DNA from: Clostridium aceticum
Lineage (GTDB): Bacteria > Bacillota > Clostridia > Peptostreptococcales > Natronincolaceae
Direction: 5' to 3'
Assembly (NCBI RefSeq): GCF_001042715.1
Contig: NZ_CP009687.1
Span: 4,083,418-4,147,417 of the forward strand
DNA length: 64,000 bases
A program made the translations under genes and the position numbers. Positions 25,335-34,649 of the stretch are shown here, piece by piece. Position 1 is the first letter of the stretch; the number at the start of each line of letters is the position of its first letter. The notes under the pieces are model-generated. The model was not told where the DNA came from and searched no databases. It worked only from the letters and a program-made list of their open reading frames with translations.

Positions 25335-26504
25335 ATGTTAAAGTCAGGAGTCTATACACAATTAGCACCAATACTTTTTGGTAACGGAACCTCTCAACAA
25401 GCAGGCAAAAAGGCAAAAGATTTAAATATGACAAAAGTATTACTGGTTACTGATAAAGGAGTTTTGGATACTGGTCACGCAGAAAAAGTAGTGAACGTCC
25501 TTAAGGCAGAAGGTATTGACGTAGTAATGTGGGATGGCGTAGAAACAGACTGCCCCGATTATACAGTAGCAGCAGCGGCAGCCATAGGACGAGAAAAAGC
25601 TGTAGACAGTATTATAGGTGTTGGCGGTGGTAGTGTATTGGATACTGCAAAAGCAATTGCAGCAGTAATTCCAAATGGAGATGGAGTATTGCAGGAAATT
25701 GTACTCTATCTAACTGGTCAGAAGAGATATGCTGTCCAACCGTTGCCATTGATGTTGATTCCTACTACTGCAGGAACCGGTTCGGAAAGCACCTTTGTAT
25801 CCGTTGTATCCTCAGAAACAATGCAATGTAAAATTGGGCTTCCGTGTCCGCCTAACTATGGAATTGTAGATCCAGAACTTACCGTGGGGTCTCCTGCATT
25901 TATTACCGCATTTGCAGGAATGGATGCATTTTCCCATGCCAGCGAAGCATTGACAGAAGTAAAAAACACACCTCACTCTGACTTGTTAGCTTATGAAGCT
26001 ATTCGGCTAATATCAAAATGGCTTCCAATTGCTGTAAAAGATATAAATAACTTAGAAGCTAGGGAAAATCTAGCCTTGGCAAGCAATTTTGCAGGAATTG
26101 CGTTTAACGAATCAGGCGTACATATGGGACATTCAACAGCTCATGCATTAGGACATATGTATCATATTCCTCATGGTATATGCTGTGCATTAGTCACTCC
26201 GCCTATTATAGAATTTTCAGCCAAAGCATATCCTGAAAAGATGAAGAAGATCGGAGAAATTATGGGTCTTAGTTTTTCCCCAGAAACTCCAGAAAACATT
26301 GGAAAAATAGTAGGAAATGCAGTTAGGGTGTTGTGCAAAGAAATAGGAATCCCTTCTTTAAAAGAACAAGGACTAACAAAAGAACAGGTACTAGCAGCAA
26401 AACCAATGATTTACCAAGAGCCCCTTTGTATGACATTCGACGGAACAATTACAGAGCAAGATGTCATCACACTATTAGAGACTTTATATGATGATTACCA
26501 ATAA
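25335..26504 (+). CDS. Iron-containing alcohol dehydrogenase
   Basis: About 389 residues of the group III, iron-dependent alcohol dehydrogenase family, reducing aldehydes or oxidising alcohols with NAD(P). The nucleotide motif is GVGGGSVLDTAKA; iron ligands are supplied by the HSTAHALGHMYHIPHG region and upstream Asp/His (GMDAFSHASE). The ATG at 25335 is seven bases behind GGGAG; an ATG two codons earlier is too close. It follows the reductase by about 30 bases, so the two form an operon. The substrate is not readable. It could serve the end of the betaine pathway or general fermentation. Confidence 0.9.
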   Translation: MLKSGVYTQLAPILFGNGTSQQAGKKAKDLNMTKVLLVTDKGVLDTGHAEKVVNVLKAEGIDVVMWDGVETDCPDYTVAAAAAIGREKAVDSIIGVGGGSVLDTAKAIAAVIPNGDGVLQEIVLYLTGQKRYAVQPLPLMLIPTTAGTGSESTFVSVVSSETMQCKIGLPCPPNYGIVDPELTVGSPAFITAFAGMDAFSHASEALTEVKNTPHSDLLAYEAIRLISKWLPIAVKDINNLEARENLALASNFAGIAFNESGVHMGHSTAHALGHMYHIPHGICCALVTPPIIEFSAKAYPEKMKKIGEIMGLSFSPETPENIGKIVGNAVRVLCKEIGIPSLKEQGLTKEQVLAAKPMIYQEPLCMTFDGTITEQDVITLLETLYDDYQ

Positions 26505-26540
26505 AATGCTGTATCCTTTTTAAACCCTTTAGATTCGATT

Positions 26541-26580
26541 AAAAAAACACTCCCAGTGAAGTTTCTGGGAGTGTTTTTTT
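26541..26580. terminator. Bidirectional terminator between alcohol dehydrogenase and PucR-type gene
   Basis: A 16-base perfect stem (26541-26556 with 26565-26580), A-run on one side and T-run on the other, lies between convergent genes. Confidence 0.88.
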
Positions 26581-26604
26581 ATGGGATTATCTTATGTGTA
26601 GCAT

Positions 26605-28170
26605 TTATTCCCTAGGTTTTTTGAGCTTTTCTTGCATATCCATAATCAAAAAGGATAACTGCAGTTGGAAAATTGTTTGTGCATCCATAAAGTTTAATCC
26701 TGTTAATTCTACAATACGGTTGAGTCTATATTTCATTGTATTGTAATGAATAAATAACGCTCTAGCAGTTGATGGGATTTCTAGTCCATTGTCAATGTAT
26801 GCTTTTATCGTTTCTAAAAACATATGATATTTATCAGACTCTATTTCTTGCAAGGTCCTTATAGCCGGATGGATCAAAGGCGTTAAATCCCTTTCGCTGC
26901 CATAGATCAAAAAAACATGCTGCAGCATAATATCAGAATACCGAACAATTGGTTGAGAGAAATGCAGCCTCCCACCGGTATGAAGTGCCTCGCAAGCAGA
27001 GCGATAATGTTCGGGTAAGGAATGTAGTTTGTGAAATAATAAGCTAATCCCTGCACGGCAATCATAGGAATCTAACAGCGCTTCAAAACTAGTCCACTCT
27101 GATTCTGTGAAGGGCTGTATTGTTTTAGAGTCATAGAGGGCTACCAGGTGGCCATCATAGTACACAATATTATCCCGTCCTAGAAAGTTTTGAAGCTTTC
27201 GTTTAAATAAGATAGCTTTAGCCTTATCCTGCAGAAATGAATCTTTTAGCTCAATAACGATTAATGTCAAATTATCATATAGCTTTATATTAAACTGGTG
27301 TATCCGTTCATCAATTGCATCGTGATCGTATAGTTTTTCATTCAATAAAGATATTAAAAATGATTCTATAAGCGGAGAACAGGAAGCATGTTCTGCATAG
27401 TTATTGGTTAAAAATTGAGACAGACAATTTCCTATAATTGTAATAAGCTGTTGGTCGGTTTCAGATATTGACTTATTATATGCCAATGTTTTGAGATACC
27501 CCACTGGAACATTGTTTGATAAAATACGAAAAACCAACTGATTATGATTTAGTATACCTTTTTCCCAGATTAGAAGGGGTTTTTGCGGGTATCGTCCTTC
27601 ATCAGCTAAGCCGTCCATCATGACAGAGTTGACATAGTCTTCAGTTACATACCCCTTGGATAATGTCCATTCCCATAAAGGTTCATTGTTAACGGTATTT
27701 CCGCCGGCATGGGCAATAAAACAAAGAGAAACATCTACTAATAAAAGAGGATTGCCTAGCAACTCAAAGCCTAGATCAAGCACTTCCTGCAAATTAGAAG
27801 TATTTTTATTTAGCCGCATAATTTTAAGTGCACATTCAGAGATATACATCGCATTATCAAAATAGTCCTGTACTGCGTTAAGTAATCCGCTGATATCCGT
27901 ATTAGGTGCGACATAAATGCAATTGCAGTTTGCATGTAAGGAATCATAGGCAGAAGTATCATGATCTCTTATCAATAAAAATGTAGTCGGTGCAGGGGGA
28001 GGAACAGATGGTAACTGAGAACTTTTTCCTATATATATACAATCTGAGTGAAAATCCTTTAGATGCTTATTTAGCAAACGAAAAGTACGTACTTCATGAC
28101 AGCAGTAACCTGTAGAAGCTGGTTTAAAGTCTGAAATATATTTTAATAGACTACTGATTTTTACTGCCAT
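26605..28170 (-). CDS. PucR/CdaR-type transcriptional regulator
   Basis: A 521-residue regulator. The C-terminal 60 residues hold the PucR helix-turn-helix (LFIHYNTMKYRLNRIVELTG), typical of activators of purine, sugar-acid and amino acid use. The middle carries a GGDEF-like-fold linker seen in CdaR relatives. The N-terminal 120 residues resemble the PucR ligand domain only weakly. Start ATG 28170 is seven bases behind GGAGG. It is convergent with the alcohol dehydrogenase gene and divergent from the NhaC antiporter gene, so it may control either. The PucR name alone does not prove a purine role. Confidence 0.82.
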   Translation of the reverse strand: MAVKISSLLKYISDFKPASTGYCCHEVRTFRLLNKHLKDFHSDCIYIGKSSQLPSVPPPAPTTFLLIRDHDTSAYDSLHANCNCIYVAPNTDISGLLNAVQDYFDNAMYISECALKIMRLNKNTSNLQEVLDLGFELLGNPLLLVDVSLCFIAHAGGNTVNNEPLWEWTLSKGYVTEDYVNSVMMDGLADEGRYPQKPLLIWEKGILNHNQLVFRILSNNVPVGYLKTLAYNKSISETDQQLITIIGNCLSQFLTNNYAEHASCSPLIESFLISLLNEKLYDHDAIDERIHQFNIKLYDNLTLIVIELKDSFLQDKAKAILFKRKLQNFLGRDNIVYYDGHLVALYDSKTIQPFTESEWTSFEALLDSYDCRAGISLLFHKLHSLPEHYRSACEALHTGGRLHFSQPIVRYSDIMLQHVFLIYGSERDLTPLIHPAIRTLQEIESDKYHMFLETIKAYIDNGLEIPSTARALFIHYNTMKYRLNRIVELTGLNFMDAQTIFQLQLSFLIMDMQEKLKKPRE

Positions 28171-28387
28171 AACAGTTCCTCCATAACATCATCTTTGAGT
28201 TATATTATATAGCAATCAATGTATGTAGACAAGGCGGCACATCCGATTATATTTATAGAAATAATTTGTTTGTATAATAGCACAATTTATATTAACATGA
28301 ATCTATACATATCGATATGTATTTTAATGGTGAAATCTTATTTTTACCAAAACAAAAAAACTAGTTTAGTGTGAAGGAGTGCTTAGT

Positions 28388-29743
28388 GTGGACATCATTG
28401 CTGGTATGTTAATTACATTTTGTGTGCTAATTTTTTCTATTTATAAGGGAATTTTTGTGGGTTATCCATTGTTGATGGGTTTTTTAATTTTTTCCTACAT
28501 TTCACTGAGAAGAGGCTTTTCATTAAGTGAGATCCTTATCATGTCATATACTGGAGGAAAAAAAGCATTTGTTGTCTTAAAGATATTCGTATTAATAGGT
28601 GCTATTACAGCTATATGGATGGCAGCGGGAACTGTTCCTGGAATAGTTTACTATGGTATTAAGTTTATGAATCCTAACTTTTTCATCCTATATACCTTCT
28701 TGATAAGTTCTTTGGTATCTTTTTTACTTGGTACATCTTTAGGAACAGTTAGTACTGTAGGTTTAGCCTTAATTGTAATGGCTAAAAGTGGAAATGTTGA
28801 TCCAAATATAGCTGCGGGGGCAATTATTGCAGGGGCATATTTTGGTGATAGGTGTTCACCAATGTCTTCAAGTGCAAATTTAGTTGCAAATTTAACCGAG
28901 ACGAATCTTTATATCAATATAAGAAACATGTTTAAAACGTCAATTATACCTCTGTTGCTATCAATGGTTTTATATACAATAATTTCTTTCCAACAACCAT
29001 TGAGTTTTATTGGAAGTAGCATTGATAATGAGATAGTAAAAATTTTTACTATAAACTGGTATGTCCTATTACCATCTCTGATTATCATTGTCTTGTCAAT
29101 ACTTAAAGTTAACGTTAAATTATCCATGCTCTTTAGCATTTTAGCAGCATCTATTATTAGTGTATCACTGCAACAGCAGACTCTTCCACAGATATTAAGG
29201 TATATGTTGCTAGGATTTCACTTAGATTCAGCTAGTCCACTTTATACAATAATTAAAGGTGGAGGAATTGTTTCTATGTGGAAAGCTTCGTTGGTTGTGT
29301 TTGTATCTTGTTCTCTTGCTGGAGTATTCGATGGAACAAATATGCTAAAAAGTGTAGAAAATATCTTAATGAAAGCAAAAACACGATTTCAACTTTTTTC
29401 TTATACAACCGGCGTAAGTATTTTAACCGCTGCTTTCGGATGTAATCAATCTATTGCAGCCGTTTTAACTAATCAGCTTATGACAAACACTTATAAAGAA
29501 AAAAATGTTGATAAGTATGCGTTAGCTATTGATCTAGAAAATACAGGAATCGTGCTAGCAGCTCTTATTCCTTGGAATATAGCGGCTTTTGTACCTACCA
29601 GCACAATGAACGTAAGTAGTATAGGTTTTATTCCATATGCTTTTTATTTATACCTTCTTCCAATAGTTAATATCATATATTTTAAGATTTCGGAAACAAG
29701 CTATAAGGTAAGACCAATAAGTAGTTATAATTCTAAATGTTGA
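28388..29743 (+). CDS. NhaC-family sodium:proton or malate/lactate-type antiporter
   Basis: About 451 residues, very hydrophobic, with around eleven membrane helices. The pattern GTSLGTVSTVGLALIVMA followed by GAIIAGAYFGDRCSPMSSSAN is the hallmark of NhaC antiporters, and DLENTGIVLAALIPWNIA is the later conserved stretch. Start is GTG 28388, eight bases behind AAGGAG. Members exchange sodium for protons, or, as in MleN, malate plus protons for sodium-lactate. It is monocistronic, ends in a strong hairpin, and is divergent from the PucR-type gene, which may regulate it. Confidence 0.88.
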   Translation: MDIIAGMLITFCVLIFSIYKGIFVGYPLLMGFLIFSYISLRRGFSLSEILIMSYTGGKKAFVVLKIFVLIGAITAIWMAAGTVPGIVYYGIKFMNPNFFILYTFLISSLVSFLLGTSLGTVSTVGLALIVMAKSGNVDPNIAAGAIIAGAYFGDRCSPMSSSANLVANLTETNLYINIRNMFKTSIIPLLLSMVLYTIISFQQPLSFIGSSIDNEIVKIFTINWYVLLPSLIIIVLSILKVNVKLSMLFSILAASIISVSLQQQTLPQILRYMLLGFHLDSASPLYTIIKGGGIVSMWKASLVVFVSCSLAGVFDGTNMLKSVENILMKAKTRFQLFSYTTGVSILTAAFGCNQSIAAVLTNQLMTNTYKEKNVDKYALAIDLENTGIVLAALIPWNIAAFVPTSTMNVSSIGFIPYAFYLYLLPIVNIIYFKISETSYKVRPISSYNSKC

Positions 29744-29795
29744 TATAGTTTTGTCTATGGACCAAATCTCTTTTTCAGCACTTTCCTTGTCTTAA

Positions 29796-29847
29796 AAAAT
29801 GCACCTCAAAGTGTTAAACGTCATATCTAACATTTGAGGTGCATTTT
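29796..29847. terminator. Terminator after the NhaC antiporter gene
   Basis: A 20-base stem with a single bulged G (arms 29796-29816 and 29828-29847), ending in TTTTA. It can act on both strands. Confidence 0.8.
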
Positions 29848-29862
29848 ATCAATAATTTTAAA

Positions 29863-29939
29863 ATATCCTATTCTATAGCGATCCATTAGTACTCATTCTT
29901 TGTACAAACCTTTTAGTAAGCTAATTTCCTTGGCATAAC
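29863..29939. repeat. Direct repeat copy 1: orphan 3' end of nfo
   Basis: Bases 29890-29939 are identical to 38020-38069, which covers the last 15 codons and stop of nfo. Similarity continues left to 29863 (matching 37992) with scattered changes and one gap. The copy has the same orientation as the real gene and has no nfo body attached. Confidence 0.88.
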
Positions 29940-29950
29940 TAAAAATAAAA

Positions 29951-29981
29951 AACTGCTAGCCCTTGAATCAGGCTAACAGTT
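29951..29981 (-). terminator. Terminator of the surface protein gene
   Basis: On the minus strand AACTGTTAGCC pairs with GGCTAGCAGTT (one G-U), followed by TTTTATTTTT, just after the stop codon. Confidence 0.8.
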
Positions 29982-29989
29982 TTCATAAA

Positions 29990-32900
29990 TTATTTAATTA
30001 TTTGAATAGTTTGAGTTTCTCCAAACCATAGAACATACGCCCCAAGCATTTCAGATACGTATCTAATTGGTACCATTGTTCTACTTTCTAATATTCTTGC
30101 AGGTACATCCATACCCTCTATAGTTTGATCTACCACTAATGTTAATACCTTGCCATCTAACTTAATGGTAACAGTTCTTGTAGAAGATTCCCATTCTACC
30201 TTTGCACCTAAGGCTTCTGCTACTACTCTTAAAGGTACTAGTGTTCTTCCATCTTCAATTAATGCAGGAACATCTGTCACTTTACTGTTTTCATTTACTA
30301 AGTAGTCATTGGCCCCTATTGCTAATTTAATTTGAGTAAGGTTGTCAGCTCTTACAATACTGTATAAACTGAAGCTGTCTGTGTAAAACTCAAATGTTTC
30401 ATTTTTACTGTCGTACTCTCCACCTAGCTTAACCGCTTTGTATGTTCCGTCGCCTTGTGGAACAAATCTTACTGCTGTTAAGTTGTCCATGTTTTCTCCA
30501 ACTAAACCTAATTCTCTTAAGTTTAATATTACCTTAACTGGTTCTGCAAAGCTACGGATTCTTGTACTAGTCCCATCAATATGTCTTAATTCAGCCACTA
30601 AATCTAATACACTGCCACCTAAGACATATAAGCCTGATTCATTTAATCTAGCTGAAGAAATTACCTTTTCTGTTATTACTGTTTCTGTTAGTTTAGCTCC
30701 TAATTCAAGTGTTGAACCAACTGCTGCACTTTTCACTTCTGGAGTATTTAATGCCGTTTTACCAAAATCAATTGTTGCTATGGCTGATTCTAATACTACA
30801 GGCTTTCCAGACTCCATAATGTTTTTAATTTCGTTACTATTAGCCACTACTGTACCTTTACCTACTTCTACTGTAGATAAACCATCGGTAATCTTTGATT
30901 CATATTGTACCACTGATTGTTGTTGAACTGGTGTTTGTTGACTTTGATTGTTTTGATTATTTTGTGCTGGTTGTTGTGGTGTCGATGCAGCTCCACCACC
31001 ACCTCCTGACGATTTACCTGAACTACCGCCTGAACTACCACCTGTGCTGCCTCCATTATTGTTTTCATTAGTAACTGGTGGTGTTATTACTGATGCTGCT
31101 TGTCTTGTAGCAGTGATTGTATAGGTTCTAGTATCTACACCGTTTTCTGCTATTACCACAATGGTAATAATATTTTCTCCAACACTCAAAGGAACATTTC
31201 TAGGACCTTCAACAGCAGTACCGTTTAATATTACTGTTGTGCTAGCCCTACGTGTGATTAATAGATTTAACGAATCTATACTATTACCTACATATAGATT
31301 ATATTCTGTTAAATCTGGGTTAAACATAAATAGCATATTTTCTATTGAAATATGAGGTAACTCTGTATTGTCATCTAATGATGGCTGTTGTTGTCCTGCC
31401 CCATCTCTACTTACTTTTACTGTATAGGTCTTTGTTCCTCCATTTTCAGCTGTTACTACAATGCTAATGGCATTTTCTCCGACTTCTAAAGGCACCACCG
31501 CAGCATTTCTTACCTCCCCGTTAATTCTGATCGTGGCACCATTAGAGGTTGCGGCTTGGATTGTATAATCTTCTATATCATTGCCCACATTTATGTTGTA
31601 CTCTAAAACATCTGGATTAAATGCTGGTGTTATTGCTGTGGACCCATATAATGAATCTAAGTTGTTATAGTTTCTTAGCTCAGGTAATTGAGAACTGATT
31701 CTTAAACTCTTAAAATACTCTATTGCCTCCTCTAACCTACCTTTAGCTTCGTTTACTTCTACTTGTGTAGCTTGTGCGTCATGGTATACCCATAATGCAG
31801 TGTTTCTTTCTGCTTGCAATACTGCTACTGAGCCATACGGGTATTGTCCCTCCAGTACTCCCTCTACTGAGAATGAGACTAAACCCTCAGCTTCTTGAAT
31901 TTTACTTAACAGTTCAACTTTTTCTACTTGGGCTGCTCTTACTCTTACCGTGAAATATACTTGGAATCCGTTATGGTCTACATCTATTAGTACTTGTCCT
32001 ATGGATAAACCTGTTACCTCTCCAGCGCTGACTGAAGCTATCTCTGCATTTCGAGAACTCCAAAGGGTTTCATTTGTAACATCGACTACCTCATATGTAT
32101 CATACATAGCAAGGAATTGTAGCTTTATTGTTTTACCTACTTCCACGGAAACTTCATTAGAAGGTCTGTAAATGTATTGTAGTATCCTTGGTGTTTGAGA
32201 TCCAGTTATTACACCATTTAGGAATGTATTTAATGCCCCGTATAGCACCACTTCTGCGGCGTCTAGCTCAGATTGTATTACATATAGGTCTTGATAAACT
32301 AAGTAAGCTTCATTGATAGCAGCCTGCAGTATAGCTTTGCTTCCAACTGGGTACTGACCTTGAAGGTTTCCTTCTACTGCAACAGCTAAGGCATCCTCAG
32401 CTTCATAGATAGCACCTAGTAGGTCTTCTCTATCAACTACTTCTAGATTTCTTGAAGCGATGAAAATATAATATTCATCTGATAATTTATCTATGGCGTC
32501 ATATATTTGTTCTTGTGTAGTAGCAGTATCTCTAGCGAGTACTGCTGCCCCTATTGCGTTATCGAATCTTAATTTAGCGTCAAAAGGATATTGCCCTACT
32601 TCTTCTCCTGCTTCCGTATTGTTGTACAGTTCTCCCATCTCATTTATTAAGTCTTCTAGAACTGATATATCTGGTTTTCTTATAATACTAACAGTATGCT
32701 CACTTACTGATTCATTATTGTAAAATAATTCAATTTTAAATGTATTTAATCCAACTATAAGAGATAGTTGTTGAGCTACTTGTCCAGTCATGTCGTTTAT
32801 AAAAATAATATCATTCATTAAATCAGTAGTTGTTACACCGAATGTTACAGTTTCATGTTTGAAATCAACGATTGCTTCATAAGTTAAAATATCTGGATGA

Positions 32901-33349
32901 AACTCAATTACGTTTACCCCACCCACTAAGGCTGTTAGATCCTCTACTTCGCTGAGCTCTGATAGTGGTGGTGCGTCGAGAACATATATTATGATGTCAT
33001 AGAATTCTGTACTCTCTCCATCTTCTACCATCAGTAGGAATGTATTCCCATCAGCTCCTGGGGATACATTTAGTTCAAAGGCTTGGCCGTCTTCTAAGAA
33101 GTCCTTGCCTATGATTACTATATCTTGTATATTACGCCTTGTTACGTCCAGGTGTACTTTTTCTGTACCATAAGGTACTTGCACGCTGTATTCTCCAGGA
33201 TTTGCATCAGTTACGTTTAAATAAGTTGTCCCTGACCCGTCCCTAATCGCTAAAGACGTCAACGGACTTCCAGTTGATGCAAAGGTAAATGATGCAGGTA
33301 ATAGTAATGTCATTACCAGTACTAATGCTAAAATTCTTTTTGCTTTCAC
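29990..33349 (-). CDS. Large secreted surface protein with cadherin-like and stalk domains
   Basis: About 1119 residues. A signal peptide (KRILALVLVMTLLLPASFTFA) leads into beta-sandwich segments, then helical repeats with a YP-anchored core (GQYPFDAK, GQYPVGSK, GQYPYGSV) resembling FIVAR repeats. Two cadherin-like beta-sandwich domains follow around residues 570-760 (LEYNINVGN, LTEYNLYVGN). Next come a Gly/Ser/Asn/Gln-rich linker, a beta region, and a C-terminal copper-amine-oxidase-N-type 'stalk' domain (LVPLRVVAEALGAKVEW, then VPIRYVSEMLGA). It is probably a cell-wall or matrix protein. Start is GTG 33349 behind GGAGG. It lies next to a two-component system on the same strand, inside a block flanked by direct repeats. 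Confidence 0.85.
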   Translation of the reverse strand: MKAKRILALVLVMTLLLPASFTFASTGSPLTSLAIRDGSGTTYLNVTDANPGEYSVQVPYGTEKVHLDVTRRNIQDIVIIGKDFLEDGQAFELNVSPGADGNTFLLMVEDGESTEFYDIIIYVLDAPPLSELSEVEDLTALVGGVNVIEFHPDILTYEAIVDFKHETVTFGVTTTDLMNDIIFINDMTGQVAQQLSLIVGLNTFKIELFYNNESVSEHTVSIIRKPDISVLEDLINEMGELYNNTEAGEEVGQYPFDAKLRFDNAIGAAVLARDTATTQEQIYDAIDKLSDEYYIFIASRNLEVVDREDLLGAIYEAEDALAVAVEGNLQGQYPVGSKAILQAAINEAYLVYQDLYVIQSELDAAEVVLYGALNTFLNGVITGSQTPRILQYIYRPSNEVSVEVGKTIKLQFLAMYDTYEVVDVTNETLWSSRNAEIASVSAGEVTGLSIGQVLIDVDHNGFQVYFTVRVRAAQVEKVELLSKIQEAEGLVSFSVEGVLEGQYPYGSVAVLQAERNTALWVYHDAQATQVEVNEAKGRLEEAIEYFKSLRISSQLPELRNYNNLDSLYGSTAITPAFNPDVLEYNINVGNDIEDYTIQAATSNGATIRINGEVRNAAVVPLEVGENAISIVVTAENGGTKTYTVKVSRDGAGQQQPSLDDNTELPHISIENMLFMFNPDLTEYNLYVGNSIDSLNLLITRRASTTVILNGTAVEGPRNVPLSVGENIITIVVIAENGVDTRTYTITATRQAASVITPPVTNENNNGGSTGGSSGGSSGKSSGGGGGAASTPQQPAQNNQNNQSQQTPVQQQSVVQYESKITDGLSTVEVGKGTVVANSNEIKNIMESGKPVVLESAIATIDFGKTALNTPEVKSAAVGSTLELGAKLTETVITEKVISSARLNESGLYVLGGSVLDLVAELRHIDGTSTRIRSFAEPVKVILNLRELGLVGENMDNLTAVRFVPQGDGTYKAVKLGGEYDSKNETFEFYTDSFSLYSIVRADNLTQIKLAIGANDYLVNENSKVTDVPALIEDGRTLVPLRVVAEALGAKVEWESSTRTVTIKLDGKVLTLVVDQTIEGMDVPARILESRTMVPIRYVSEMLGAYVLWFGETQTIQIIK

Positions 33350-33515
33350 TTGTGTTCCTCCATTCATTAGTTTTTTGGATAAATACTTGAGCAGACGCCT
33401 ACATATAGCAGGACTTTATCTTTGTTTGATGCTTGGTATAATGATAAATTTTCTAAGCTATTCTATTTTAATACATTGGTCTAAACATTTTCTGAACAAT
33501 TTCGACATTTTTTTC

Positions 33516-33546
33516 GCAAAAAAACACCCAATTTATATCGGGCGTT
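33516..33546 (-). terminator. Terminator of the two-component operon
   Basis: On the minus strand AACGCCC pairs with GGGTGTT (one G-U) and is followed by a T run, nine bases after the response regulator stop codon. Confidence 0.7.
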
Positions 33547-33554
33547 GAGGGTAT

Positions 33555-34649
33555 CTATTTCATTTGTTTTAAAACTTTTTCTGTTTCTTCCGAAGGTTTG
33601 GTCTTCAACTCATTCCAAAGTAATGTTTCTAACCTTTTATAAATCAAATTTGCTTTACTTATATTTTGTGTTTCTATATAGTACTTAATTAATTCTCTAT
33701 AATACATCTCATCAAAAGAATCAAATTCAATTAGTTTTTCTAAAATACTTCTCCACTGATTCGGCCTCTTATCTGAATCTATATGATAGATAACATATTT
33801 ATCAAAAATCTGCTTCGTCTTTTCTTTAATTTTTTCCCCATAGCCTATGGTCCAGATATAATCCTCATCTCCTAAGTATCCCTTGATGGCTTTATCTATT
33901 AAACTTAGGAGTTCTTCGCTATCAATAGCATAATCTAATTCTAGAGGAAACATGCTCTCGTCAATGTGAATACTAATATTTAAAGAGTAGCACTCGTTAG
34001 AATACAGTATTGGTTCACTATAACCACAGCTTTTTAATTCTTTTCTGAGTTGATAAACAGTTGTATGCAATATTGTTGTTGACTTTTCAAGAGAGTATTC
34101 TGGCCATAAATTTTCTATAATTTGTGTTCTGTGTATTGGTTTTCTATAGTGCAATAATAATACACACAGTTCTTTGACTTTTTTTGTTCTCCACTTTATT
34201 GGCTCACCCAGCTTATTGTATAGTATAAAGTTACCCATCATTTGAGCCTTTAGAAGAGTATTATCCTTTGGTATATTCTTATGTATATTCTTTCTTTTCA
34301 TTATTCTATTAATTGTTTGATATAGGTGTTGTTTATTAATTGGCTTTAATAAGTAGTTAGCTGCATGAACTCTAAAAGCTTCAATAGCATAACCTTCATA
34401 TGCTGTAACAAATATAATTTCTATATTTTCATCAGTTTTTGTTATTTCTTCAGCCACTGTAATTCCATTGTCACCAGGCATTTCTATGTCTAAAAAAACG
34501 ATATGAGGGTTCAGCCTTTCAACCATTTTAATTACGTCCTTAGCATCGTTGCATACCCCTACTATTTCAACTTCTTCTTTTTCTCTTAATAGGTTTTCTA
34601 TAAGTTTGACAGCTAATATTTCATCATCAACTATTATGGCCTTCAGCAT
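33555..34649 (-). CDS. Response regulator with winged-helix and BTAD domains
   Basis: About 364 residues. Residues 1-120 are a receiver domain (acidic pocket IVDDE, phospho-Asp in IVFLDIEMPG, Lys in LLKP). A winged-helix domain follows (about 140-225, with ENLWPEYSLEKSTTILHTTVYQLR) and the C-terminus is a helical bacterial transcriptional activator domain as in SARP-type activators. Start is ATG 34649 (MLKAII); an ATG three codons upstream is nearly inside the ribosome site. It overlaps the kinase gene by 23 bases. Targets are not known; the surface protein gene next door is an obvious candidate. Confidence 0.87.
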   Translation of the reverse strand: MLKAIIVDDEILAVKLIENLLREKEEVEIVGVCNDAKDVIKMVERLNPHIVFLDIEMPGDNGITVAEEITKTDENIEIIFVTAYEGYAIEAFRVHAANYLLKPINKQHLYQTINRIMKRKNIHKNIPKDNTLLKAQMMGNFILYNKLGEPIKWRTKKVKELCVLLLHYRKPIHRTQIIENLWPEYSLEKSTTILHTTVYQLRKELKSCGYSEPILYSNECYSLNISIHIDESMFPLELDYAIDSEELLSLIDKAIKGYLGDEDYIWTIGYGEKIKEKTKQIFDKYVIYHIDSDKRPNQWRSILEKLIEFDSFDEMYYRELIKYYIETQNISKANLIYKRLETLLWNELKTKPSEETEKVLKQMK

